Shown piece by piece: positions 1-6,173 of a stretch of 9,767 nt of DNA. The position numbers and the translations under genes were made by a program. Under the pieces are notes generated by a model. The model saw only the letters and a list, made by a program, of their open reading frames with translations, searched no databases and was not told the DNA's origin. The stretch covers positions 1-9,767 of the forward strand of contig CAKSOW010000053.1 of the NCBI GenBank assembly GCA_934479825.1, in the 5' to 3' direction. The DNA comes from an uncultured Eubacteriales bacterium. Lineage in GTDB: Bacteria; Bacillota; Clostridia; Oscillospirales; CAG-382. Every line of letters starts with the position of its first letter. Within the stretch, counting starts at the first letter, position 1.

Positions 1-11
1 TCGTCAAACCC

Positions 12-40
12 ATTATACTGGATTTTTCCTTTTGTGTCCA
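12..40 (-). promoter_or_regulatory. Sigma-A-type promoter for the next minus-strand gene, outside the window
   Basis: Read on the minus strand, TGGACA (40-35; 5 of 6 match to TTGACA) is followed after exactly 17 nt by a perfect TATAAT (17-12). An A-tract (about 45-52) upstream of the -35 could act as an UP element. Transcription would begin near position 5 and leave the window to the left. It lies downstream of the operon terminator, which supports a separate transcription unit there. Confidence 0.7.
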
Positions 41-59
41 TCCTTTTTTTTGCTTGCAC

Positions 60-70
60 TTACATTGTAA
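60..70. repeat. Small palindrome TTACA-T-TGTAA upstream of the outward promoter
   Basis: A perfect 5-1-5 inverted repeat lies about 20 bp upstream of the -35 box of the promoter at 12-40. The size and symmetry would suit a repressor or activator site, but I recognise no regulator for it, and an 11-bp palindrome can arise by chance. Confidence 0.25.
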
Positions 71-90
71 ATTCAAGAACGTCCCTTATA

Positions 91-136
91 TGCTTTTCGC
101 AAAACGAAAAGCACTCTTTCCGGGCTTTTCCGGAAA
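91..136. repeat. Two further stem-loops beyond the main terminator
   Basis: TGCTTTTCG (91-99) and CGAAAAGCA (105-113) form a perfect 9-bp stem with a 5-nt loop. TTTCCGG (117-123) and CCGGAAA (130-136) form a 7-bp stem with a 6-nt loop that overlaps the U-tract of the main terminator. Neither has a clean U-run of its own on either strand. They look like back-up termination or mRNA-end structures between two co-directional transcription units. Confidence 0.5.
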
Positions 137-161
137 ACAAAAGCCGCCCTTTCAGGGCGGC
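134..161 (-). terminator. Rho-independent terminator at the end of the operon
   Basis: On the minus strand GCCGCCC (161-155) pairs with GGGCGGC (149-143) around a 5-nt loop and is followed by TTTTGTTTT (142-134). It is a 7-bp, nearly all-GC stem with a U-rich tail, 46 nt after the DUF815 stop, and is the clear end of the leu-ilv transcript. Confidence 0.9.
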
Positions 162-190
162 AAACTCACGCTGGCGCATGAGAATCGGCA

Positions 191-205
191 GGCGGCATGG
201 CCGCC
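191..205 (-). repeat. Short GC hairpin just after the DUF815 stop codon
   Basis: GGCGGC (191-196) and GCCGCC (200-205) form a perfect 6-bp inverted repeat with a 3-nt loop, 2 nt after the stop codon. It has no U-run and probably assists termination or 3'-end stability together with the terminator at 134-161. Confidence 0.5.
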
Positions 206-207
206 CT

Positions 208-1428
208 TTATTCTCCGCAGATGAGCGAATCCACAAATTGTTCTGCTACACGCGCACTTCTTCCGCCCTTGGCAAGCGCAAACGCCTCGGCGCGAACTGA
301 AAGCGCCGCCTTGTCCATGTTCAAGCCGTGCGCTTGCATAAGCGATGTAACGATCTGTAAATACAGCTCCTTGTTCGGCTTGGAAAACAAAACCGTAAGT
401 CCAAACCGCTCCGAAAGCGACATTAACTCTTCAATCGCATCCCGACGGTGAATTTCATCTCCCTCACGCGACGAAAATGTTTCCTTGACCAGGTGACGGC
501 GATTGCTGGTCGCATAAATGACAGCATTGGACGCTTTGACCGATGCCGAACCCTCCAAAGCCGCTTTGAGAGACGCATATCCGTCGTCATCACCGGCAAA
601 TGACAAGTCGTCTACAAACAAAATGAATTTCAAAGGATTGTCGGCAATTTCCCCCATTACCTCCGGCAATAACGCTAACTGCTCCTTGCGTAACTCCACA
701 AGCCGCACACCCTCCGCGCGAAACCGGTTGGCAACCGCTTTGACCGTCGAGGATTTCCCTGTCCCGGCATCTCCGCAAAGCAGGACGTTTGCCGCAGGCC
801 TGCCCTCAATCAGCGCTTTCGTATTGGCAATCACTTCGCCGCGTTCGCTCTCATATCCGATAAGATCGGAAAGCTCAATCGGGTCAGGCGACGGAACCGG
901 TACCAAACGCGCCTTTTCATCGATACGGAACATGCCGTATTTGGCGTAGATTCCGTAACCGTAAAGATCTGCATGCTCCAAGCGTGCCGGTATGGTCACG
1001 GTAAAATCAAAAATCGTATTGTCAAAGCCGGGAAGCGACGATGGAAGTTCGGCAGCCGTCAGTAGCTTTGCCGCTGTTAAGCGCGTTAAAGTCGAGAAGA
1101 ATGCAAGCTCTCCCATAAAGCAGTCGCGCATGACGTGCGGAATCTCTTTTTTTCCTGCCGCCAGACGAAAATAGGTGTTGTCGTCACATTCCAAGCGCTC
1201 GTTCAGATATGCGCCGAAATTGCCGCCCTCGGCATATAAGGCTGCAAGAAAAGCCGCATAAGCGTCGGTTTTGGCGCAAAGTGCCGCATGATCCTCCGCT
1301 TTTTCGCTGAACTGCGTGCATGCCTTGATAAAATCCGCAAAACATCTCATTACCGAATCGTTTAATACGGATCGGAAAAAGACTGTGCGCGCCAGCTCAT
1401 AGGACAACCGTTCGATTACCGGATTCAT
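208..1428 (-). CDS. DUF815-family AAA+-type ATPase of unknown function
   Basis: The 406-residue cytosolic protein has an N-terminal half (about 1-180) without motifs I can name, mostly helical in appearance, and a C-terminal P-loop domain. Walker A is GDAGTGKSS (219-227) and Walker B is FILFVDD (268-274). Asn309 in YATSNRRHL fits sensor 1, HRRDAIEELMSLSERFGL (327-344) is a hallmark block of DUF815 proteins (Pfam PF05673), and GGRSARVAEQF (388-398) carries arginines in the sensor 2 region. No signal peptide or membrane segment is apparent. AAGGAGG sits 8 nt before the ATG, only 34 nt after the leuB stop and with no terminator between, so it should be co-transcribed. Its link to branched-chain amino acid synthesis is unknown. 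It may be a passenger housekeeping gene. The family assignment is from memory of its motifs. Confidence 0.88.
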   Translation of the reverse strand: MNPVIERLSYELARTVFFRSVLNDSVMRCFADFIKACTQFSEKAEDHAALCAKTDAYAAFLAALYAEGGNFGAYLNERLECDDNTYFRLAAGKKEIPHVMRDCFMGELAFFSTLTRLTAAKLLTAAELPSSLPGFDNTIFDFTVTIPARLEHADLYGYGIYAKYGMFRIDEKARLVPVPSPDPIELSDLIGYESERGEVIANTKALIEGRPAANVLLCGDAGTGKSSTVKAVANRFRAEGVRLVELRKEQLALLPEVMGEIADNPLKFILFVDDLSFAGDDDGYASLKAALEGSASVKASNAVIYATSNRRHLVKETFSSREGDEIHRRDAIEELMSLSERFGLTVLFSKPNKELYLQIVTSLMQAHGLNMDKAALSVRAEAFALAKGGRSARVAEQFVDSLICGE

Positions 1429-1462
1429 GCATAGAACCTCCTTTTTATGACAGAAAAACGGT

Positions 1463-2548
1463 TTAGCCGATATAGGCGAGAATCTTGTCGGTCATTTCCA
1501 CCGTACCGAGCGGCAAATGCGCGTCGGTTCCCGTTTTGGAGGCAATATCGGGTGTTCTGAACCCGTCGTCAAGCACGCGTCCGACCGCATTTTCAATGCA
1601 ATCGGCCTCAGCGCCGAGCGAGAACGAATAGCGTAACATCATAGCGGCCGAAAGAATGGTGGCAACGGGGTTAGCAAGATTTTTCCCTGCGATATCGGGC
1701 GCAGAGCCGTGAATCGGTTCGTAAAGACCGCGCGAGGTCGCACCGAGCGACGCGGACGGCAACATACCGATCGAGCCGGTGATCTGCGACGCTTCATCCG
1801 ACAGAATGTCGCCGAACATGTTGGACGTAACGATAACGTCAAACTGCGACGGATTTTTGACAAGCTGCATGGCGGCGTTGTCCACAAGCATATCCGTGCA
1901 GGTCACATCGGGATATTCCGCGGCGATCTCATGTATTGTTTTTCTCCATAAACGCGAGGTTTCGAGAACATTTGCCTTGTCGATGCTGATGACGTTCTTG
2001 TTTCTCTTTCTTGCGGCCTCAAACGCGGCGCGCGCGATGCGTTCGATCTCGACGCGGCTGTAACATTCGGTGTCATACGCTTCTGTGCCGTATTTTCCCT
2101 CTCTGTAACCGCGGTCGCCGAAATAAATGCCGCCGGTTAACTCCCGTACAATGAGAATATCAAATCCGGCTGTCGCCACTTCCGGACGTAACGGGCATGC
2201 GTCCTTTAAAGCAGGATACAGCTTTGCCGGACGTAAATTTGTATATAATTCCATGGCGGCGCGAATGCCGAGCAACGCTTTCTCCGGCCGTTTATCCCCC
2301 GGAAGTGAGTCCCATTTCGGTCCTCCCACCGCACCAAGCAATACACTGTCCGCGGCAAGACAGCCCTTTACGGTCTCCTCCGGCAGAGGGCAGCCGACTT
2401 CGTCCAAAGCCGCGCCGCCGATAAGATACGGCGTAAAAGAAAACTCATGGCCGAATTTCGGGGCAATATGCTTTAAAACGCGCACGGCGCTGTCAACAAT
2501 TTCCGGACCGATTCCGTCGCCGCGCAAAAGTGCAAAATGAAGTTTCAT
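1463..2548 (-). CDS. leuB: 3-isopropylmalate dehydrogenase
   Basis: It oxidises and decarboxylates 3-isopropylmalate to 2-ketoisocaproate with NAD+ and Mg2+/Mn2+. The 361 residues match the family. Substrate residues are visible as Arg96, Arg106 and Arg135 (VRELTGGIYFG, with Tyr142). Lys191 (IDKANVLE) is catalytic. Asp223, Asp247 and Asp251 bind the metal, the last two in the SNMFGDILSDEASQ signature. HGSAPDIAGKN (280-290) is the dinucleotide-binding block, with the Asp that selects NAD over NADP. The start overlaps the leuD stop in TAATG, and AAAGGAAG lies upstream inside leuD. Isocitrate or tartrate dehydrogenases share the fold, but the RELTGGIYFG motif and the position after leuCD leave little doubt. 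It is the last recognised leucine gene in the operon. Confidence 0.97.
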   Translation of the reverse strand: MKLHFALLRGDGIGPEIVDSAVRVLKHIAPKFGHEFSFTPYLIGGAALDEVGCPLPEETVKGCLAADSVLLGAVGGPKWDSLPGDKRPEKALLGIRAAMELYTNLRPAKLYPALKDACPLRPEVATAGFDILIVRELTGGIYFGDRGYREGKYGTEAYDTECYSRVEIERIARAAFEAARKRNKNVISIDKANVLETSRLWRKTIHEIAAEYPDVTCTDMLVDNAAMQLVKNPSQFDVIVTSNMFGDILSDEASQITGSIGMLPSASLGATSRGLYEPIHGSAPDIAGKNLANPVATILSAAMMLRYSFSLGAEADCIENAVGRVLDDGFRTPDIASKTGTDAHLPLGTVEMTDKILAYIG

Positions 2549-3051
2549 TATCGGATACTTCCTTTCTTGATCGATTCCATAAGACCGCCGGCAGCAATGA
2601 TCTTGCCGATGAACTCCGGAAAAGGCTTGGTGATAAAGCTCTTGCCGGTGGTTTTGTCGGTAATCACACCTTTTTCCATGTCCGCGATGACTTCATCCCC
2701 GTCGGAAATAGCTTCTGCCGCTTCGGGACATTCCAGAATGGCAAGACCGATATTGATCGCGTTCCGATAAAAAATACGGGCGAAGGTCTTGGCAATGACA
2801 AGTTCCACGCCGCTTTCTTTTATGGCAAGCGGCGCATGTTCGCGTGACGAGCCGCAGCCGAAATTGTTGCCTGCCACAATGATCTTACTCGTTTTTACAC
2901 GCTCGGAAAAAGTTTTATCCAAATCCTCCATACAATGAGAAGCCAGCTCTTTTTTATCAATGGTGTTTAAGTAGCGTGCCGGAATGATGACATCGGTATC
3001 GACGTTATCGGCATATTTGATGACGCTTGATTCAAAAATCATATCTGCCAT
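2548..3051 (-). CDS. leuD: 3-isopropylmalate dehydratase, small subunit
   Basis: This swivel-domain partner of LeuC completes the isomerase active site. At 167 residues it is the short archaeal/clostridial form (E. coli LeuD is 201). The loop NVDTDVIIPARYLNT (16-30) and the block GNNFGCGSSREHAP (61-74) with the substrate-contacting Ser/Arg are characteristic. The YLNT tetrapeptide sits in the substrate-recognition loop. It lacks the Arg of the YLRT form associated with homoaconitase, which agrees with an isopropylmalate role, although that rule is used here as an inference. AGGGAGG lies 10 nt before the ATG, inside the end of leuC, and the gap to the leuC stop is only 2 nt. Its stop overlaps the leuB start by one base (TAATG), so leuC, leuD and leuB are probably translationally coupled. 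Confidence 0.96.
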   Translation of the reverse strand: MADMIFESSVIKYADNVDTDVIIPARYLNTIDKKELASHCMEDLDKTFSERVKTSKIIVAGNNFGCGSSREHAPLAIKESGVELVIAKTFARIFYRNAINIGLAILECPEAAEAISDGDEVIADMEKGVITDKTTGKSFITKPFPEFIGKIIAAGGLMESIKKGSIR

Positions 3052-3053
3052 GT

Positions 3054-4325
3054 TTACTTTACCTCCCTAACGGACGCGATATGTCCTAAAATAGCGCTTG
3101 CGGCGGCCACAGCCGGAGACGCCAGGTAAACTTCCGATGTCGGGTCGCCCATGCGTCCGACAAAGTTGCGGTTGGTGGTTGCAACGGCGCGTTCGTGCGG
3201 AGCAAGGATTCCCATATGACCGCCTAAGCACGGACCGCAGGTCGGCGTGGATACGGCGCATCCTGCTTCGATAAAGACTTCTAAAAGTCCCTCTTTCATA
3301 CAGCGTAAATAAATGCTTTGCGTTGCCGGCAGAATAATGGCGCGCACGCCCTTTGCCACCTTGTGACCGCGGAAGATTTCGGCGGCCTCCTTGATATTTT
3401 CATAATAACCGTTGGTGCAGGACCCTATGACAACCTGATCGATCTTGATCTCGTCCATTTGGTTGATCTCATCGATGGTGTGCGTATTTTCCGGCAGATG
3501 CGGAAAGGCAACGGTCGGACGGATGGCGGCAAGGTCGATGTCAATGACCTCGTCATACGGGGCGTCGTCGTCCGCCTTATATATGACCGGCTTGCGGTCG
3601 GAATGCGCGGCGATGTATTCCAAAGTCTTTTCGTCCACTTCAAAAATACCGTTTTTCGCACCGGCTTCAATAGCCATATTGCATACGGTGAGACGGTCGG
3701 TGATCGAGAGACTTGCCACACCGTCGCCGGTGAATTCCATGGAACGGTACAACGCGCCGTCTACGCCGATCTTGCCGATAATGTGCAGAATCAGGTCTTT
3801 TCCGGATACATGCGGAGCAAGCTTTCCGTGAAGTACAAATTTAATGGCGGCCGGCACTTTGAACCAAGCTTTGCCGATAGCCATGCCACACGCCATATCG
3901 CTTGAACCGACGCCGGTGGAAAACGCGCCGAGAGCGCCATAGGTGCAGGTGTGCGAATCGGCACCGATGACAACATCTCCGGAAACAACTAATCCTTTTT
4001 CGGGAAGCAGAGCATGTTCAACCCCCATCTGACCGACATCGTAAAAGTGCGTGATCTGCTTTTCCTCGCAGAAATCGCGGCACATCTTGCACTGAATGGC
4101 CGCTTTGATGTCTTTGTTGGGTGCGAAGTGATCCATTACCATTGTTACACGGTCTTTGTCATATACCTGTTCAAAACCGAGTTTGCCGAACTCACGGATC
4201 GCAACGGGAGAGGTAATGTCGTTTCCCAGAACGCGGTCAAGATTTACCAAAATCAGCTCTCCGGCTTCGACTGTATCTAATCCTGCATGAGCGGCTAAAA
4301 TCTTTTGAGTCATTGTCATGGACAT
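3054..4325 (-). CDS. leuC: 3-isopropylmalate dehydratase, large (Fe-S) subunit
   Basis: With LeuD it isomerises 2-isopropylmalate to 3-isopropylmalate using a [4Fe-4S] cluster. The 423-residue protein belongs to the shorter archaeal/clostridial branch of the aconitase superfamily (enterobacterial LeuC is about 466). Cluster ligands appear as Cys303 (IGSCTNG) and the pair Cys363 and Cys366 (TPTCGPCLGGHMG). Other family blocks include MDHFAPNKD (64-72) and GADSHTCTYGALGAFSTGVGS (121-141). The frame is open a further 85 codons upstream to 4580, through the palindromic gap and into ilvC, but that part has no family resemblance. The ATG at 4325 has AAGGAG 8 nt upstream and starts the conserved protein; ATGs two and four codons later are less well placed. 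Its stop lies 2 nt before leuD. Homoaconitase is the main alternative for this subfamily, but the neighbours are all leucine genes. Confidence 0.96.
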   Translation of the reverse strand: MSMTMTQKILAAHAGLDTVEAGELILVNLDRVLGNDITSPVAIREFGKLGFEQVYDKDRVTMVMDHFAPNKDIKAAIQCKMCRDFCEEKQITHFYDVGQMGVEHALLPEKGLVVSGDVVIGADSHTCTYGALGAFSTGVGSSDMACGMAIGKAWFKVPAAIKFVLHGKLAPHVSGKDLILHIIGKIGVDGALYRSMEFTGDGVASLSITDRLTVCNMAIEAGAKNGIFEVDEKTLEYIAAHSDRKPVIYKADDDAPYDEVIDIDLAAIRPTVAFPHLPENTHTIDEINQMDEIKIDQVVIGSCTNGYYENIKEAAEIFRGHKVAKGVRAIILPATQSIYLRCMKEGLLEVFIEAGCAVSTPTCGPCLGGHMGILAPHERAVATTNRNFVGRMGDPTSEVYLASPAVAAASAILGHIASVREVK

Positions 4326-4359
4326 AATATTTGCTCCTTTTCTGAAAAATCTGAACAGT

Positions 4360-4436
4360 AAGCTTGCGAAAAAGCATTTCCGGTGTACAGAAATACCCTT
4401 TCGCAAGCTTTCTGCAAGACGGCTTGCAGAAAGCTT
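4360..4436 (-). repeat. Two nested, mutually exclusive stem-loops upstream of leuC
   Basis: In transcription order the first hairpin has perfect 14-nt arms (4423-4436 and 4405-4418) and a 4-nt loop. The second has 21-nt arms (4390-4410 and 4360-4380) around a 9-nt loop: the outer 12 bp are perfect, then comes a block of four pairs of which three are G-U, then 5 perfect pairs. The arms share AAGCTT at 4405-4410, so both cannot form fully. AAGCTT occurs three times, once at each boundary. The second hairpin ends about 20 nt before the leuC ribosome binding site. There is no U-run, so it is not an ordinary terminator. It could be a dispersed palindromic repeat, an RNA processing site or a switch; the sequence alone does not decide. 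Confidence 0.8.
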
Positions 4437-4453
4437 GGTTTTTGTGCAAAAAT

Positions 4454-4491
4454 ATTTTGATAGGATCAAAATTGCTCTTTCACGCGAAAGA
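4454..4491 (-). repeat. Two short perfect hairpins between ilvC and the leuC-proximal repeats
   Basis: ATTTTGAT (4454-4461) and ATCAAAAT (4465-4472) form a perfect 8-bp stem with a 3-nt loop. TCTTTC (4476-4481) and GAAAGA (4486-4491) form a 6-bp stem with a 4-nt loop. The AT-rich one is followed in the RNA by AUUUUUG, so it could act as a weak terminator or attenuator after ilvC. A further 6-bp stem (TTTTCT/AGAAAA, near 4524-4540) lies just after the ilvC stop. No convincing promoter for leuC is visible in the gap of 221 nt. Confidence 0.5.
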
Positions 4492-4546
4492 ATAAGACGA
4501 AAATATTCGGGTTCTTTTGCCTGCTTTTCTCCGAAAGAAAAATAGA

Positions 4547-5563
4547 TTAGTTGTTGATCAGCTTTGCTTCGTCGTTCCAACTGTATAACTTGCGGATTTC
4601 CTTGCCAACCTTTTCGGACGGATGCTCGGCGGCTTTCTGGCGCATAGCATTGAAATGAACCTGACTGCCGGCATCGGACATGTCGAGTAAGAAGTCCTTG
4701 GCAAACGTGCCATCCTGAATGTCGGCCAGAATCTTCTTCATAGCCTTCTTGGTGTCCTCAGTGATGATCTTCGGACCGGTGATATAATCGCCGTATTCCG
4801 CCGTGTTGGAAATCGAGTAACGCATTCCCTCAAAACCGCTCTGATAGATAAGATCTACGATTAACTTCATTTCATGAATGCATTCAAAATAGGCGTTTCT
4901 CGGGTCATAGCCTGCTTCAACAAGCGTTTCAAAACCGGCCTGCATGAGAGCGCAGACACCACCGCAAAGAACAGCCTGTTCGCCGAACAGGTCGGTCTCG
5001 GTTTCCGTGCGGAACGTGGTTTCAAGAACGCCGGCACGCGCACCGCCGATACCGAGCGCATAAGCAAGACCGATATCCAACGCGTCGCCGGTTGCATCCT
5101 GCTCAACAGCAATCAAGCACGGAACGCCTTTTCCGGCAAGATATTCGCTTCTTACCGTATGGCCGGGCCCTTTCGGGGCGATCATGATCACGTTGACATT
5201 CTTCGGCGGACGGATGCATTTGAAATGGATATTGAAACCGTGTGCAAAAGCAAGCGTTTTGCCTTCGGTAAGGTTGGGCTCAATGCTTTCCTTGTAAAGC
5301 TTTGCCTGCTTTTCATCGTTGATAAGGATCATGATGATGTCGGCGGCCTTGGCAGCCTCCGCAGAAGTCATGACCTTCAAGCCGGCCTTTTCAGCCTTTT
5401 CCCAACTCTTGGAGCCGTTATACAGGCCGACGACGACGTCTACGCCGCTGTCACGAAGGTTCAGCGCATGGGCATGACCCTGTGAGCCGTAGCCGATAAT
5501 AGCGACGGTCTTGCCTTTGAGTTTGTTGAGATCGCAATCGTTTTGGTAGTAGATGTTTGCCAT
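4547..5563 (-). CDS. ilvC: Ketol-acid reductoisomerase, class I
   Basis: It converts 2-acetolactate to 2,3-dihydroxyisovalerate, and the aceto-hydroxybutyrate equivalent, by Mg-dependent alkyl migration and NAD(P)H reduction. The 338-residue length marks the short class I form. The Rossmann domain has GYGSQGHAHALNLRDSG (24-40). Catalytic and metal residues appear as His108 (AFAHGF), Lys131 (APKGPG), Asp191 and Glu195 (ETDLFGEQ), Glu227 and Glu231 (ECIHE), and substrate-binding Ser252. The cofactor-specificity loop after the second strand reads VVVGLYNGSKSW. Tyr48-Asn49 stands where many family members have Arg plus a polar residue, while Ser51 and Ser53 of the loop are kept. NADPH preference is therefore less certain than usual. 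AAAGGAG lies 8 nt before the ATG. The gene is flanked on both sides by gaps containing hairpins, so its part of the transcript may be processed separately. Confidence 0.97.
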   Translation of the reverse strand: MANIYYQNDCDLNKLKGKTVAIIGYGSQGHAHALNLRDSGVDVVVGLYNGSKSWEKAEKAGLKVMTSAEAAKAADIIMILINDEKQAKLYKESIEPNLTEGKTLAFAHGFNIHFKCIRPPKNVNVIMIAPKGPGHTVRSEYLAGKGVPCLIAVEQDATGDALDIGLAYALGIGGARAGVLETTFRTETETDLFGEQAVLCGGVCALMQAGFETLVEAGYDPRNAYFECIHEMKLIVDLIYQSGFEGMRYSISNTAEYGDYITGPKIITEDTKKAMKKILADIQDGTFAKDFLLDMSDAGSQVHFNAMRQKAAEHPSEKVGKEIRKLYSWNDEAKLINN

Positions 5564-5628
5564 GATAAAATCTCCTTTGCATATGATTGGTTTTATTTAA
5601 AATTAGGAATTGGTTAGTTATGAGATTT

Positions 5629-5663
5629 GCCGGACTTCGGTTCAACCGGCGCGCTTAGCGCGC
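5629..5663 (-). repeat. GC-rich inverted repeats over the ilvN stop codon and intercistronic gap
   Basis: A perfect 6-bp inverted repeat, GCGCGC-TTA-GCGCGC on the plus strand (5649-5663), places the ilvN stop codon (TAA on the minus strand) exactly in its 3-nt loop. Next to it, GCCGG (5629-5633) and CCGGC (5646-5650) can form a second stem with a 12-nt loop. There is no U-run after either, so they are not a classical terminator. A role in mRNA 3'-end protection or processing between ilvN and ilvC is possible. The rest of the gap of 91 nt (5564-5654) is A/T-rich, with the ilvC ribosome binding site. Confidence 0.6.
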
Positions 5664-6173
5664 AAGCAAACTCGAACTTCCGCGGTCAAGGGCGACAATG
5701 CCCGTGCGGCACAGCTCAATGATGCCAAACGGCTTCATGATCTGAACAAATGCGTCTATCTTGCTCGGTTCTCCGGTTACTTCGATACATAAGGCGTCTA
5801 CCGCATAATCAATGATCTTGCAGCGGAAAATGTCTACAACCGACATGATCTCCTGGCGGTTCTCAGCGCTGTTCTTGACTTTGAGAAGCATAAGCTCGCG
5901 ATCGATCGAGGTGCTCTTTTCAAGCACTTCAACCTTTTTCACATTGAATAACTTGCGAAGCTGGTTGATCATCTGATCCCTTGCATATCCGTCGCCGCTC
6001 ATGGTGATTGTAATACGGCTGTATTCGGGCGACTCGGTCTCACCGACCGTTAACGCATCAATATTGAAACCGCGGCGCGTAAACATGCTGGTAACGCGCG
6101 TCAGAACGCCGAACCGGTTCTCGACATATACCGCAATGACGAATTTTCCGCCGCTTTTGTTCTCTGTACTCAT
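5655..6173 (-). CDS. ilvN: Acetohydroxyacid synthase, small regulatory subunit
   Basis: This 172-residue regulatory partner of IlvB raises its activity and confers valine feedback inhibition in characterised homologues. An N-terminal ACT domain spans about residues 11-85 (start FVIAVYVENRFGVLTRV), followed by the C-terminal ACT-like domain of the family (about 90-165). Asn19, Gly22 and Asn37 align with the residues that bind valine in E. coli IlvH (Asn11, Gly14, Asn29), so valine sensitivity is expected, though that is inferred. The start overlaps the ilvB stop as ATGA, and AAGGAGG lies 7 nt upstream inside ilvB. Length is typical. The name ilvH would be equally valid. The last codons and stop lie in a GC-rich inverted repeat described separately. 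Confidence 0.95.
   Translation of the reverse strand: MSTENKSGGKFVIAVYVENRFGVLTRVTSMFTRRGFNIDALTVGETESPEYSRITITMSGDGYARDQMINQLRKLFNVKKVEVLEKSTSIDRELMLLKVKNSAENRQEIMSVVDIFRCKIIDYAVDALCIEVTGEPSKIDAFVQIMKPFGIIELCRTGIVALDRGSSSLLAR

Noticed and set aside
60..70. TTACA-T-TGTAA as a CopY/BlaI-type operator
   Set aside because: As I recall it, the family motif is TACA-NN-TGTA with a 2-nt spacer; here the spacer is 1 nt, so I list only an unassigned palindrome.
34..300. A plus-strand open frame of 88 codons across the operon terminator
   Set aside because: It runs through the terminator hairpins and into the end of the DUF815 gene antisense, with no ribosome binding site.
3318..3905. A plus-strand open frame of 195 codons opposite leuC
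   Set aside because: It is antisense to conserved leuC with no independent coding evidence.
4318..4545. A plus-strand open frame of 75 codons in the ilvC-leuC gap
   Set aside because: It reads the opposite strand of the same palindromes, has no ribosome binding site, and starts inside leuC.
4326..4546. An internal promoter for leuC in the ilvC-leuC gap
   Set aside because: I found no -35/-10 pair with acceptable spacing on the minus strand.
4326..4580. An 85-residue N-terminal extension of LeuC running through the palindromic gap into ilvC
   Set aside because: The extension is encoded by inverted repeats, resembles no LeuC, and the ATG at 4325 has AAGGAG 8 nt upstream. The open frame is probably accidental.
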